Of a stretch of DNA of 64,000 bases, positions 1 to 8,802 are shown piece after piece; positions within the stretch are counted from its first letter, which is position 1; the number at the start of each line of letters is the position of its first letter. Both the position numbers and the translations under genes were made by a program. The notes beneath the pieces were generated by a model. That model worked only from the letters and a program-made list of their open reading frames with translations, was not told where the DNA came from and did no database searches. Source of the stretch: Streptomyces sp. NBC_00523. GTDB taxonomy: Bacteria; Actinomycetota; Actinomycetes; Streptomycetales; Streptomycetaceae. Where the stretch lies: NCBI RefSeq assembly GCF_036346615.1, contig NZ_CP107836.1, positions 372,001-436,000 on the forward strand, given 5' to 3'.

Positions 1-388
1 GGAAGGGGTGGGCCCGCTTCAGCGCGGCGACGGCCCTGGGCAGCAGGAGGTTGGACCCGGCCAGGTGGGTGCCCACGACGGCGGTCCCCCGGTCCGCCTC
101 GGCGAGTTCCACGAGGTGCCGGCCGGCCTGGGCGAGCTGGGCGAGGACGGCGCGCGCGTGCTGGGTGAATGCCTCGCCGAAGACGGTCGCGCTGACGCCC
201 CGGGGGCCCCGTTCGAAGAGGGGGACGCCGAGGATGTCCTCCAGCTCGTGCAGGCTCCGGGTGGCCGCGGGCTGCGTGGTGTGCAGCTCACCGGCGGCCG
301 CCACGACCGATCCCTGCCGCGAGAGGGCGTCCACCAGGAGCAGGTGCCGCATCTTCAGCCGGCCGTCGAGCAGGCGGGGAATGTCCAC
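1..388 (-). CDS. LysR-family transcriptional regulator, 3' part cut by window edge
   Basis: The reverse strand reads from a GTG at 388 for about 129 codons to the window edge. The N-terminus is a LysR winged helix-turn-helix: a helix with MRHLLLVDAL, a turn with GSVVAAAGELHTTQPAATRS, then the wing region LGVPLFERGP. The start of the co-inducer domain follows (GTHLAGSNLLLPRAVAALKR). The N-terminal wording resembles PcaQ/GbpR-type LysR proteins of aromatic and sugar-acid catabolism, which would suit the meta-cleavage operon behind it, but that is inference. The effector domain lies outside the window. A longer reading from an earlier start was not seen. Confidence 0.85.
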   Translation of the reverse strand, partial: MDIPRLLDGRLKMRHLLLVDALSRQGSVVAAAGELHTTQPAATRSLHELEDILGVPLFERGPRGVSATVFGEAFTQHARAVLAQLAQAGRHLVELAEADRGTAVVGTHLAGSNLLLPRAVAALKRAHPF

Positions 389-435
389 GTAACGACCCTA
401 ACGGAGCCGTCACGGGCTCCCTCTTCGAAGCAGCG

Positions 436-474
436 GCGGGCCCGGCCGTCACCGTGGTGCACGACCGGGCCCGC
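436..474 (-). terminator. Terminator hairpin after the meta-cleavage operon
   Basis: Bases 436-449 pair with 461-474 as a 14-bp stem with one C/A mismatch and an 11-nt loop. It lies 10 bases beyond the aldolase stop codon on the reverse strand. It has no U tract, as is usual for Streptomyces hairpins. Confidence 0.7.
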
Positions 475-483
475 CCGTCGGTC

Positions 484-1500
484 TCACGCGGAGGCGTTCG
501 CCCCCGTCAGGTCGAGCGCGATGTCGGTGATCATGTCCTCCTGGCCGCCGACCATCTTGCGCCGCCCCACCTCCACGAGGATGTCGCGGGTGTCGAGACC
601 GTACCGGCGGGCGGCGGTCTCGGCATGGCGCAGGAAGCTGGAGTAGACGCCCGCGTAGCCGAGGGTCAGGGTCTCCCGGTCGACGCGCACCTCGCGGTCC
701 TGCAGCGGGCGGACCACGTCGTCGGCGGCGTCCATCAGGGGGAACAGGGCGCAGCCGTGGTCCCAGCCCATGAGGTCGGCGACGGCGACGAACGCCTCCA
801 GCGGGCAGTTCCCGGCGCCCGCGCCCTGGCCCGCGAGGGAGGCGTCGACGCGGGTGACGCCGTTCTCGACGGCGACGACGGAGTTGGCGACGCCCAGGCC
901 CAGGTTGTGGTGGGCGTGGATGCCGAGTCCGGTGTCCGGGTCGAGGACGTCGCGGTAGGCGCGGACGCGGTCGCGGACGCCGTCCATGGTGAGCCGCCCG
1001 CCGGAGTCGGTCACGTAGACGCAGTGGGCGCCGTAGGACTCCATCAGCTGGGCCTGGCGGGCGAGTTCGGCGGGTTCGGCCATGTGGGACATCATCAGGA
1101 ACCCGGCGACGTCCATGCCCAGGTCCCGGGCGGCCGCGATGTGCTGGGCGGAGATGTCGGCCTCGGTGCAGTGGGTGGCGACGCGGACGGACCGGATGCC
1201 GAGGGCGTGTGCCTGCCTGAGGTCGTGCAGGGTGCCGATGCCGGGCAGCAGCAGGGTGGTGGGGACGGCGTGCTCGACGCTGTCGCAGACCGCCTCGATC
1301 CACTCCCAGTCGGTGTGGGCGCCGACGCCGTAGGTGATGCTGGAGCCGGACAGGCCGTCGCCGTGCGCGATCTCGATGGCGGCGACCCCGGCGGCGTCGA
1401 GGGCCGCGGCGATGGTGCGGGCCTGGTCCACGGTGTAGCGGTGGCGGACGGCGTGCATGCCGTCGCGCAGGGTCACGTCCTGCAGGTAGAGAGCGGTCAT
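484..1500 (-). CDS. mhpE: 4-hydroxy-2-oxovalerate aldolase
   Basis: 338 residues. It cleaves 4-hydroxy-2-oxopentanoate to pyruvate and acetaldehyde, the last carbon-cleaving step of meta-cleavage aromatic degradation. The HMGL-type barrel opens with DVTLRDGMH (residues 8-16), holding the metal-binding Asp of the TLRDG motif. The second metal site is the HAHHN stretch near residue 195. Length matches the MhpE/BphI/DmpG family. Its ATG overlaps the dehydrogenase stop by 4 bases (ATGA), so the two are translationally coupled; the enzymes form a channelling complex in this family. Last gene of the operon, followed by a hairpin. Ring-cleavage genes are not in the window, so the upstream substrate is unknown. 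Confidence 0.93.
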   Translation of the reverse strand: MTALYLQDVTLRDGMHAVRHRYTVDQARTIAAALDAAGVAAIEIAHGDGLSGSSITYGVGAHTDWEWIEAVCDSVEHAVPTTLLLPGIGTLHDLRQAHALGIRSVRVATHCTEADISAQHIAAARDLGMDVAGFLMMSHMAEPAELARQAQLMESYGAHCVYVTDSGGRLTMDGVRDRVRAYRDVLDPDTGLGIHAHHNLGLGVANSVVAVENGVTRVDASLAGQGAGAGNCPLEAFVAVADLMGWDHGCALFPLMDAADDVVRPLQDREVRVDRETLTLGYAGVYSSFLRHAETAARRYGLDTRDILVEVGRRKMVGGQEDMITDIALDLTGANASA

Positions 1501-2444
1501 CGCGGGGCCACCTCCGTGGCGCGGTGTGCGGCCATGCGTTCGGCGGTGCGCAGGGCGGCCGACGTCATGATGTCGAGGTTTCCGGCGTAGGCGGGCAGGT
1601 AGTGGGCGGCGCCCTCGACCTCCAGGAACACGGAGACCCTGGCGGCGTCCCCGGACCGGGTGCCGGCCGGGAGGAGCGAGCGCAGCGGGTCGTCGCCGGT
1701 GACGCGGTCGAACTGCACCTTCTGCTTGAGGCGGTAGCCGGGTACGTAGGTCTGGACCCGGGCCACCATCTCCTCGACCGAGGCGGTGACCACGGCGTCG
1801 TCGCAGTCGCCGACCAGGCAGTGCACGGTGTCCCGCATGATCAGCGGGGGTTCGGCCGGGTTGAGGACGATGATCGCCTTGCCGCGCGCGGCTCCGCCGA
1901 CCTGTTCGATGGCCGAGGAGGTGGTCTCGGTGAACTCGTCTATGTTGGCCCGCGTCCCGGGTCCGGCCGAGCGGGAGGAGATCGAGGCGACGATCTCCCC
2001 GTAGTGCACCGGGGTCACGGCGTTCACGGCGGCGACGACGGGGATGGTGGCCTGGCCGCCGCAGGTGACCATGTTGACGTTGGCGGCGCCGAGGTGCGCG
2101 TCGCCGTTGACGGGCGGCACGACGTACGGGCCGAGGGCGGCCGGGGTGAGGTCCACGACCGTGCGTCCCAGGGCGCGCAGCACCTCGTCGTGGCGGCGGT
2201 GCGCGCCCGCCGATGTGGCGTCGAAGACGATCTCGACGTCCGCGAACGCGTCCAGCTCCACCAGTCCGTCGACGCCCTCGTGGGTGGTGGCCACCTTGAG
2301 GCGGCGGGCCCGGGCGAGGCCGTCGGAGGCGGGGTCGATGCCCGCCATGGCGGCGATCTCCAAGGTGTCGGAGAGGCGCAGCACCTTGATCATCAGGTCG
2401 GTTCCGATGTTCCCGGACCCGATGACGGCGACCTTCGTGGTCAT
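1497..2444 (-). CDS. mhpF: Acetaldehyde dehydrogenase (acylating)
   Basis: 315 residues from the ATG at 2444. It oxidises acetaldehyde to acetyl-CoA with NAD+ and CoA, working with the aldolase encoded next. The N-terminal Rossmann motif is [13 protein letters not shown]. The catalytic Cys is expected in [12 protein letters not shown] near residue 130, and the family's conserved [23 protein letters not shown] stretch follows. Length is standard for MhpF/BphJ. It overlaps the hydratase upstream and the aldolase downstream by 4 bases each, so the three genes form one tightly coupled operon. A longer reverse-strand reading frame runs upstream through the hydratase gene; it is a shadow. Confidence 0.94.
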   Translation of the reverse strand: MTTKVAVIGSGNIGTDLMIKVLRLSDTLEIAAMAGIDPASDGLARARRLKVATTHEGVDGLVELDAFADVEIVFDATSAGAHRRHDEVLRALGRTVVDLTPAALGPYVVPPVNGDAHLGAANVNMVTCGGQATIPVVAAVNAVTPVHYGEIVASISSRSAGPGTRANIDEFTETTSSAIEQVGGAARGKAIIVLNPAEPPLIMRDTVHCLVGDCDDAVVTASVEEMVARVQTYVPGYRLKQKVQFDRVTGDDPLRSLLPAGTRSGDAARVSVFLEVEGAAHYLPAYAGNLDIMTSAALRTAERMAAHRATEVAPR

Positions 2445-3253
2445 GCGCGCGCTCCTTGCGTGGTGGCGGACGCGAACGCGGCGGAGACCGTGCCCAGTCC
2501 TTGGATACGGGCGGTGAACTCGTCGCCCTCGGCCGCCGCGGCCATGGGCCCGAGCGCGCCGGTCAGGACGAGGTCCCCGGCCTTCAGCGGATCGCCGAGC
2601 CCGGCGAGGGTGGAAGCCAGCCAGAGCGCCGCGGTGAGCGGGCTGCCCAGGCAGTCGCGGCCGCTGCCCCGCGAGACGGTCTCGCCGTTCTTCGTCAGGG
2701 TCATCGCCGCGTCGCGCAGGTCGACCCGGTCCAGCGGGACCGGGGTGCCGCCGAGCACGTACAGGCCGCAGGAGGCGTTGTCCGCGACGGTGTCCACGAT
2801 GCCGATGTCCCAGCCGGCGATGCGGCTGTCCACGATCTCCAGCGCGGGCAGGGCGAAGGCGGTGGCGCGCAGCAGATCGGCGACGGTCGGGTCGCGGTGC
2901 GGCAGGTCCGTGCCGAGCACGAGCGCGACCTCGGCCTCCACCTTGGGCTGCAGCAGCCGGCCCGGGGCGATCGGCAGGCCCTCCGGCACGGCCATGTCGG
3001 CGAACAGGGCGCCGAAGTCGGGCTGCGCCACCCCGAGCTGGCGCTGCACGGCGGGCGAGGTCAGGCCGATCTTGCGGCCCACGAGGCGACGGCCCTCGGC
3101 CAGCGAGCGCTCGACGTACAGCCGCTGTACGGCGTACGCGGCCGCGACGTCCTCCTCGGGCAGGAGCGTGCGCACCGGGGGGCACGGCACGCCGGTGCGC
3201 GTGGCCTCGCGCAGGACGGCCGCCGCCTCGTGCACGGCGTCGGGAGCGCTCAC
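2441..3253 (-). CDS. mhpD: 2-keto-4-pentenoate hydratase
   Basis: 270 residues from a GTG at 3253, chosen because GAGGGG lies just upstream and because residues encoded further out (to 3427) do not look like the family. It hydrates 2-hydroxypenta-2,4-dienoate to 4-hydroxy-2-oxopentanoate. Family signatures: [17 protein letters not shown], then [10 protein letters not shown] and [14 protein letters not shown] with the metal-binding acidic residues, and a C-terminal [11 protein letters not shown]. First gene of the hydratase-dehydrogenase-aldolase operon, so its 5' region carries the operon promoter, shared with the divergent IclR gene. Confidence 0.92.
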   Translation of the reverse strand: MSAPDAVHEAAAVLREATRTGVPCPPVRTLLPEEDVAAAYAVQRLYVERSLAEGRRLVGRKIGLTSPAVQRQLGVAQPDFGALFADMAVPEGLPIAPGRLLQPKVEAEVALVLGTDLPHRDPTVADLLRATAFALPALEIVDSRIAGWDIGIVDTVADNASCGLYVLGGTPVPLDRVDLRDAAMTLTKNGETVSRGSGRDCLGSPLTAALWLASTLAGLGDPLKAGDLVLTGALGPMAAAAEGDEFTARIQGLGTVSAAFASATTQGARA

Positions 3254-3383
3254 CGCCGCGTCCCCTCGGTTGCGGCGGGGCGGTGTGGGACGTACATGCG
3301 CGTTACCTCCGGCAGGAAGGGGGGTGGGGCGGCCGTCGACCGCACGACAGGTATAGGCGTGCGGCCGGAGACGCGGCAAAATA

Positions 3384-3402
3384 TGTTCCATGACACGGAA
3401 CA
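3384..3402. promoter_or_regulatory. Inverted repeat TGTTCC-N7-GGAACA, candidate IclR operator
   Basis: Perfect 6-bp arms (3384-3389 and 3397-3402) flank 7 bases in the 136-bp gap between the catabolic operon and the IclR gene. The first in-frame ATG of the regulator (3390) lies inside the repeat. IclR proteins bind such repeats in divergent promoters. If the regulator starts at the next ATG (3417), the site lies 15-33 bases upstream and would suit autoregulation. Confidence 0.5.
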
Positions 3403-4151
3403 GCGCGTCGGGAAACATGCTCGACAAGGCGGCGGCCGTCCTGGATTGCTACCGTCCGGACGGCGGAGCGTTCCGTCTGACAGAAATCGCTGCGCGTACG
3501 GGTCTGGCCAAGACCACCGCGTTCCGGCTGTGCGCCGATCTGGTGCGCCTGGGCCTGCTGGACCGTGCGGGTGAGACGTACCGGCTCGGCGGCAAGCTGT
3601 TCGAGCTGGGCTCCCTGGTACCGAGGCGGCAGGATCTGCGGGAGGCGGCGCTGCCCTTCCTCCAGGACCTGTTCGAGGCGACGCACGAGACCGTGCACCT
3701 GGGCGTGCGCGAGGGCTTCGACGTGGTGTACGTGGAACGTATCCACGGCCATGACGCGCTGGCCCTGCCGTCCCGCATCGGCGGCCGGCTGCCGCTGACG
3801 TGCACGGGGGTAGGCAAGGCGCTGCTGGCGTTCTCGGACGGCGCCCTGGTCGAGGAGGTGCTGGCCCGGCCGCTGCCCCGGCTGAGCCCGCACTCGATCA
3901 CGGACCCGGTCCGGCTGCGCACGGTCGTCGAGCAGATCCAGGTATCCGGGCTCGCCTACGAGGAGCAGGAGGCGGCCGTCGGCGTCAGCTGCATCGCCTC
4001 ACCGGTCTTCGACGGCCCGACGGCGGTGGCGGCCCTGTCCGTGGCCGTGCCGCGCGCCCGGTTCCGGCCGGCCCAGCTGGCACCGGCCGTGCGCACGGCC
4101 GCCCTCGGGCTCTCCCGGGTCATGCGCGGCACGGCACGCGACCGCTCATGA
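3390..4151 (+). CDS. IclR-family transcriptional regulator
   Basis: 253 residues from the first ATG; a second ATG at 3417 ([13 protein letters not shown]) aligns with the usual IclR start and may be the true one. The N-terminal winged helix includes [24 protein letters not shown]-like effector domain follows, with [11 protein letters not shown] and the C-terminal [11 protein letters not shown] typical of IclR proteins that sense aromatic acids. It is transcribed away from the hydratase-dehydrogenase-aldolase operon and is its likely local regulator (activator or repressor cannot be told). Its stop overlaps the convergent SMI1/KNR4 gene by 6 bases. Confidence 0.92.
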   Translation: MTRNSASGNMLDKAAAVLDCYRPDGGAFRLTEIAARTGLAKTTAFRLCADLVRLGLLDRAGETYRLGGKLFELGSLVPRRQDLREAALPFLQDLFEATHETVHLGVREGFDVVYVERIHGHDALALPSRIGGRLPLTCTGVGKALLAFSDGALVEEVLARPLPRLSPHSITDPVRLRTVVEQIQVSGLAYEEQEAAVGVSCIASPVFDGPTAVAALSVAVPRARFRPAQLAPAVRTAALGLSRVMRGTARDRS

Positions 4152-5264
4152 GGGCCGCGGCTGCCGGCGCTTCCGGGCATCGTGGCGGCCGGCCACGACC
4201 GCGCGGACGGCCCGGTCGCCCCGGGGGTCGGCCATCAGACGGGCGATGTCCCACCAGCGCAGCAGCAGTGCCGGGAAGTGCGGCGGGATCGCGTTCAGGT
4301 GGTCCTGGTCGAACCGTGCGCGGACGCTCTCATGGCGCAGGGCGGTCCTGATGTCCTGGAAGGACGGCGGCCGGTGGCGTATCGCGGGTGGCAGCGCGGC
4401 CTCGTGCTCCGGTGCCAGCCTGCGGCCGGGCTGGGCCATGATGTTGCCGCGCAGCGCGGCGGCGATGTCGTCCTCCAGCTCCTCCTGGGCGTGCACGGCA
4501 CGCCCCCACCACTGGTCCAGGAAGGCGGCGACGGCCTCGGGGTCGGCCAGGTCGAGGGCGTCGCGCCGCTGGTCGAACGCGTCGCGCTCGTCGTGGGGCA
4601 GGGCGGCCCGGATCGCCCCCGGGGTCTTCGCGGGGTGGCGGGGCGCGGCCTGGCCGAGGTGGCGCACCCATGCGTCGCCGCGTTCGTCCTCGGGGGGTCC
4701 CCAGACGAGGGCGCCGTGCAGCATGCCGGGCTTCTCCGGGCCCGCCGCCGTCAGGGGGGCTTCCAGGCTGATCGCCATGAGTTCGAGGAAGGCGGGCAGC
4801 GACGCGTACTCCCGGTCGCGCTCCCCGTACCTGGTCCAGCGGCGCACTTCCCCGGTCCGGCCGTCGAGGTAGAGGCCGGAGACGGTGTCGTGGGGGTTGC
4901 GGGAGCAGAACGGGATCCACGCGGGCTCCCAGAAGGGCGTGATCTCCTCGCCCCCGCCGACCTCCTCCTGGATCTCCGTCTGCCGCCGGTGGACCTCGGC
5001 CACGGCGTCGAGCGGCATGAGGGCCCAGTCGCCCAGCATGAGCCCCGAGCCGTTCACACCGTCCTCACCGGCGGACAGCCGCCACACCGCTTTCAGCTCC
5101 TCCGGGACCTCCACGCCCAAGACCGTTTCCAGCCGGGCCAGTTCGTCGTCGGATGCGCCGGGCCGGAGCGCCGCGTACGACGGCGGGGTGTACTCGGCGA
5201 GCCATTCCAGGATCCGGGCCCAGGCCCGGGCGGCCCGTGCGTCTGCCGGTGCGTCACTAGTCAT
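4146..5264 (-). CDS. SMI1/KNR4-domain protein with DUF6247-like C-terminus
   Basis: 372 residues. The N-terminal ~190 residues look like an SMI1/KNR4 (SUKH) domain: ASDDELARLETVLGVEVPEELKAVWRLSAGEDG, then GLMLGDWALMPLDAVAEVHR and a region with WIPFCSRNPHDTVSGLYLD. SUKH proteins are often immunity proteins for contact-dependent or secreted toxins. After a proline-rich joint, AIRAALPHDERDAFDQRRDAL...QWWGRAV resembles DUF6247, and a similar WW-containing segment (LLLRWWDIARLMADP) recurs near the C-terminus, suggesting two DUF6247-like repeats. No signal peptide and no toxin gene next door. Function unknown; a cytoplasmic immunity or housekeeping role is inference. Confidence 0.75.
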   Translation of the reverse strand: MTSDAPADARAARAWARILEWLAEYTPPSYAALRPGASDDELARLETVLGVEVPEELKAVWRLSAGEDGVNGSGLMLGDWALMPLDAVAEVHRRQTEIQEEVGGGEEITPFWEPAWIPFCSRNPHDTVSGLYLDGRTGEVRRWTRYGERDREYASLPAFLELMAISLEAPLTAAGPEKPGMLHGALVWGPPEDERGDAWVRHLGQAAPRHPAKTPGAIRAALPHDERDAFDQRRDALDLADPEAVAAFLDQWWGRAVHAQEELEDDIAAALRGNIMAQPGRRLAPEHEAALPPAIRHRPPSFQDIRTALRHESVRARFDQDHLNAIPPHFPALLLRWWDIARLMADPRGDRAVRAVVAGRHDARKRRQPRPS

Positions 5265-5453
5265 GTCCCTACGCTCGCATCACGCCCCGAGCAGTCGCGG
5301 GGCGGGGCGGGCCAACGCCCTCGGAGGGATGGGCCATTCGCCCTTGGAGAATCGATTCGCGGCCCCCGATCGAGGGAGGCCGTGTTGGCTCCGCCGGCGG
5401 CGGGGGCATGCCTGGCACCGACCCGCAGGCTACAAGAAGGAGGACGATCCCCG

Positions 5454-5807
5454 GTGTCTCTTCGCTCTCTCACCAAGGCCGTCGGCGCGGCGGCCGGTGC
5501 CGCCGTGCTGCTCGTGGCCGTGCCCGGTTCGGCGTCGGCCGCGACCGGTCAGTTCCGGTACTCCTACACCACCGAGGACGGGTACGAGGCCGTCGGCTTC
5601 CTGAACAACCCCGAGAGCGGCCGGTGCGTGAACCTGGACGCTCCCGCTTCCGTGCCGGGGGCCGCTTCCCGGGCGCCGAAGAATCTGACGGACGCCACCG
5701 CCATCGTCTTCCTCGGCGCGGACTGCGAGGGCGACACCTACTACGTCCTGCCGCCCGGCAAGGGCGCCTCCGACCGACTGCTGCTGAGGTCCGTCGTCTT
5801 CTCCTGA
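5454..5807 (+). CDS. Small secreted protein, function unknown
   Basis: 117 residues from a GTG at 5454, with AAGGAGG ten bases upstream. The N-terminus is a clear Sec signal peptide: basic start (SLRSLTK), hydrophobic AAAGAAVLLVAV, and an ASA cleavage motif near residue 27. The mature part (~88 residues) has two Cys (GRCVNLD and GADCEGDTYY) that probably form a disulfide, and ends RLLLRSVVFS. This arrangement resembles small extracellular I36-type or beta/gamma-crystallin-like Streptomyces proteins, but I cannot assign a family. It stands alone between a convergent gene and a strong terminator. Confidence 0.75.
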   Translation: MSLRSLTKAVGAAAGAAVLLVAVPGSASAATGQFRYSYTTEDGYEAVGFLNNPESGRCVNLDAPASVPGAASRAPKNLTDATAIVFLGADCEGDTYYVLPPGKGASDRLLLRSVVFS

Positions 5808-5816
5808 GCCGGCCGG

Positions 5817-5857
5817 CCGAGGGGCTGTGTCCGGGTGTCACGGGCACAGCCCCTCGG
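5817..5857 (+). terminator. Strong terminator after the small secreted protein
   Basis: 13-bp perfect stem (5817-5829 with 5845-5857, arms CCGAGGGGCTGTG / CACAGCCCCTCGG) and a 15-nt loop, starting 10 bases after the stop codon. Confidence 0.85.
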
Positions 5858-5931
5858 CGCGCCGCGCCGATGAGTGCCCGGGGAGTCCGGCTGCCGATGC
5901 GGGCCGGGCGGGTGCGGTGTAGAGAGAAGTC

Positions 5932-7044
5932 ATGGCGCAGCACGCCGAAAGACGCCGCCGGCCGGTGCGAGCGAGCCGGGCACTGCTCGCTGTCCCCATC
6001 GGCTGGATCATCGCGGTCTTCCTGGTGGACATACTCGCACCGCCCGATATCCACCTCGGCCCGCTGCTCGTCGCGGCGCCCGCGATCACTCCCTCGATCG
6101 GCGGGCCCCGGGCGGTCGGGTTCGTGGCCGCGCTGGCGGTGATCGCGCAGACGGCGGTCGGGGTGCTGCGCGATCCGGACGAACTGCTCTCGGCGAACCA
6201 CCAGGCGCAGATCCTCGCTCTGGCCCTGGTCGGGGTGTGCCTCGTGGTCTTCTGCGTGCTGCGGGAGCGTCGCGCCCGGGAGCTGGAGCAGGTGCGGTAC
6301 GTCTCCGAGACGGTCCAGCGGGTGGTGCTGCCCCCGCTGCCCCGGCGTCTCGGCCCGTTGCGCGCGGCCTCGCTCTATCTCGCGGCGGAGGCGGAGGCGC
6401 AGATCGGCGGGGACCTTTACGCGGCGGCGCGCACCGACACGGGGACGCGGCTGATCATCGGTGACGTACGGGGCAAGGGGGTGAGCTCGGTCAGCGACGC
6501 GGCGCTGCTGCTCGGCGCGTTCCACGCCGCGGCCCGGCACCGGGCGAGCCTGGACGAGTTGGTCGCCTATCTGGACGAGAGCGTGTCCTGGGGGCTGCCC
6601 GAGTCGGACGGGAACGGCCCCGGGGAATCGTTCATCACCGCCACCGTGCTGGACATCCCCGACCGGCACGACCGCGTGCACATGGTCTCCTGCGGGCATC
6701 CCCCGCCGGTCGTGCTGCGCGGCGGGCGGCCGCTGACGATGGACGCCGCCTCGCCCGCTCCCCCGCTGGGGCTGGGCGGTCTGTCGCACCCGCGCTATCA
6801 CATCGACAGCTTCCGCTTCGTTCCCGGCGACCTTCTGCTGCTGTACACGGACGGCGTCACCGAGGCCCGTGACGGCTCCCGCGCCTTCTATCCGCTCGCG
6901 GACCGCGTCACCGGCTGGGCCGAGGGCGACCCGGACTCCTTCATCGACCGCTTCCGCGACGATCTGCTGGGGTACGTCGGCGGGCGGCTGGACGACGACG
7001 CGGCGATGATCGCGATCGGGTACGGCGCCCCTTCCCGGGCCTGA
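5932..7044 (+). CDS. Membrane PP2C-type (SpoIIE) serine/threonine phosphatase
   Basis: 370 residues. A basic N-terminus is followed by three or more membrane segments (about residues 20-36, 44-80 and 95-110), then a cytosolic SpoIIE-type phosphatase domain (about 140-365). The metal-binding motifs are visible: GGDLY near 162, GDVRGKG near 178, SCGHPPPVVL, YTDGVTEARDG near 305 and a C-terminal DDDAAM. Such proteins dephosphorylate anti-anti-sigma factors in partner-switching cascades controlling stress sigma factors. No kinase or antagonist is encoded next to it and no PAS or GAF sensor domain is seen, so its partner is unknown. AGAGAG precedes the start. Confidence 0.9.
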   Translation: MAQHAERRRRPVRASRALLAVPIGWIIAVFLVDILAPPDIHLGPLLVAAPAITPSIGGPRAVGFVAALAVIAQTAVGVLRDPDELLSANHQAQILALALVGVCLVVFCVLRERRARELEQVRYVSETVQRVVLPPLPRRLGPLRAASLYLAAEAEAQIGGDLYAAARTDTGTRLIIGDVRGKGVSSVSDAALLLGAFHAAARHRASLDELVAYLDESVSWGLPESDGNGPGESFITATVLDIPDRHDRVHMVSCGHPPPVVLRGGRPLTMDAASPAPPLGLGGLSHPRYHIDSFRFVPGDLLLLYTDGVTEARDGSRAFYPLADRVTGWAEGDPDSFIDRFRDDLLGYVGGRLDDDAAMIAIGYGAPSRA

Positions 7045-7069
7045 CGTCGCGGGCCGGACCGGCGCCCCC

Positions 7070-7098
7070 TTGACGGCTCCGTTGGTCCAGTCCAATCT
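7070..7098 (+). promoter_or_regulatory. Candidate promoter with DasR-like site upstream of the beta-helix gene
   Basis: TTGACG (7070-7075), 17 bases, then CAATCT (7093-7098). The spacer carries GTTGGTCCAGTCCAAT (7081-7096), close to the DasR/chitin-responsive box TGGTCTAGACCA (two mismatches in the 12-base core). Placement inside the promoter spacer suits repression. Recognition is from memory of the consensus, so moderate only. Confidence 0.45.
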
Positions 7099-7148
7099 GG
7101 GGCACCTCGCGATCTGTTGTGCCCCTGCCAAGACGGTGAGGTCCCGCC

Positions 7149-8165
7149 ATGCTCCGTACCCCTTCCCCTTCCGGCCGGTCCGGGCGACCGGCGCGGCGCA
7201 CCGCCGTCGCCGCCGCGCTCGTCGGCGCCGGTCTGCTCGCCACGCCCGGTGCCGCGTCGGCCGCGCCCGGGACCGCCGACGCGGCGGTGGTACGGGTGAC
7301 GAACGGCAAGGAGCTCAAGACCGCACTGGCGGCCGCCGTTCCGGGGCAGACGATCGAGCTGGCGGACGGCTCCTACTCGGGCAACTTCAAGATCACGCGG
7401 GGTGGTACCGAGAGCGCCCCGATCACCCTGACCGGTTCACGGGCCGCGGTCCTCACCACCCCCTCGGGCGGCGGGAACGGCATCCAGCTCACGAGCGCGC
7501 CGTACTGGGTGATCCGGGGCATCACCGTCACCGGCGGCCAGAAGGGCATCATGATCGACTCCTCCGACCACGTCACGGCGGACTCGGTGGAGATCCACCA
7601 CACGACCATGGAGGGCATCCACTTCCGGACGTCGAGCAGCTACGGAGTCGTACAGAACTCCGTCATCCACGACACCGGCCTGTCGGGCAACGGCATGGGC
7701 GAGGGCGTGTACGTCGGCACGGCGAACACGCTCACGGACGCCAGCGACCACGTCCGCATCCTCGACAACGTCATCGGCCCCGGCATCGGCGGCGAGAACA
7801 TCGACATCAAGGAAGGCACCACGGGCGGCCAGATCTCCGGAAACACCTTCGACGGCGACGGCCTCACCGGAGCCAACTACGACGACTCGTGGGTCGACAT
7901 CAAGGGCAACGGCTACACGGTGGAGAACAACCGGGGCACCGGCACCACCAACGACGGCTTCCAGACCCACACCCAGGACCCGGGCTGGGGCTGCGGCACC
8001 GTCTTCCGCAACAACACCGCCGACCTGACCGGCGCCACGGGCCCCACCCGCTTCGCCATCGACATCACCAACTACTCCGCGTCGGACTGCCCCGCCACGG
8101 TGACCTCGGACAACCGGGTCACCGGCGGCGCCGGACTGGTCAACCCGGGCGTCCCCGTCACCTGA
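7149..8165 (+). CDS. Secreted right-handed parallel beta-helix protein
   Basis: 338 residues. A Sec signal peptide is clear: RPARRTAVAAALVGAGLLATPGA with an ASA cleavage site near residue 38. The mature protein has NGKELKTALAAAVPGQTIELADGSY, the entry rung typical of PL6/chondroitinase-B-like and other pectate-lyase-fold proteins. Repeating rungs follow (WVIRGITVTG, HVTADSVEIHH, GVVQNSVIHDT, HVRILDNVIG, GQISGNTFDG, YTVENNRG). It probably binds or cleaves an extracellular polysaccharide; the substrate is not readable. GTGAGG upstream supports the ATG. A DasR-like site overlaps its promoter, hinting at control by amino-sugar supply. Monocistronic. Confidence 0.8.
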   Translation: MLRTPSPSGRSGRPARRTAVAAALVGAGLLATPGAASAAPGTADAAVVRVTNGKELKTALAAAVPGQTIELADGSYSGNFKITRGGTESAPITLTGSRAAVLTTPSGGGNGIQLTSAPYWVIRGITVTGGQKGIMIDSSDHVTADSVEIHHTTMEGIHFRTSSSYGVVQNSVIHDTGLSGNGMGEGVYVGTANTLTDASDHVRILDNVIGPGIGGENIDIKEGTTGGQISGNTFDGDGLTGANYDDSWVDIKGNGYTVENNRGTGTTNDGFQTHTQDPGWGCGTVFRNNTADLTGATGPTRFAIDITNYSASDCPATVTSDNRVTGGAGLVNPGVPVT

Positions 8166-8196
8166 CCGTCCGCGGCGAGGGCACGCGATGCGCGGG

Positions 8197-8802
8197 TCAG
8201 CCCCCGGCCCCCGACCGGACCGCCCCGCCCACCTCGGCCGGAGAGATGCGCCAGGGCGCGCCGTGGCCGGGGAGCACCCAGGAGGCCGGCAGGCCGGCGA
8301 TCCGGTCCAGTGAGGTGAGCGCCTCGGCGGGGTCGTCGGTGAAGGGCGCCGGCTGGGGACCGGTGCGCCCGGTCAGGACGTGCCGCGTGGTCAGGGCGTC
8401 CCCCACGAAGACCGCGTCGGCGAGCGGAACGTGCACCGCCACGCTGCCCGGCGAGTGCCCCGGCACGCCCACGATCACCGGGCTGCCGGGCAGGTCGAGG
8501 ACATCGCCGTCGGCGATCTCCGTGACCTCCCCGACGTAGCGGGGGCGCAGGCCGTTCTTGCGGCGGGAGTACCCGAAGAAGCCGAGGGCGGGGCCCGGGC
8601 GCATGGGGCCGACGGCGACCTTGGGCCTCTCCCCCGTACGGGCGCGGAGCGCGTCGTCGGCGTGGACGAACACCGGTACGCCATAGGTGGTGCGCAGCCG
8701 TTCGGCGAAGCCGATGTGGTCCGAGTCGCCGTGGGTCAGCACGACTCCGCGGATGTCACCGGCGGACTTGCCCAGGGCGCGGAGTTCGCGCCGCAGGTCC
8801 CG
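8197..8802 (-). pseudogene. Metallo-beta-lactamase-fold hydrolase, 5' end missing
   Basis: The reading frame holds LTHGDSDHIG (HxHxDH-type metal site; here HGDSDH), VPGHSPGSVAVHV, FVGDALTTRH and the late LPGHG, so most of an MBL-fold hydrolase is present. Homology continues upstream of the only ATG as RDLRRELRALGKSAGDIRGVV, up to about 8802, and then stops abruptly. The first strands and the usual LIDTG-type segment are absent, and no start codon with an RBS precedes the homologous part. A fragment from the internal ATG at 8742 would lack a strand pair of the fold. See the neighbouring MarR remnant: both ends meet at the same point. Confidence 0.7.
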
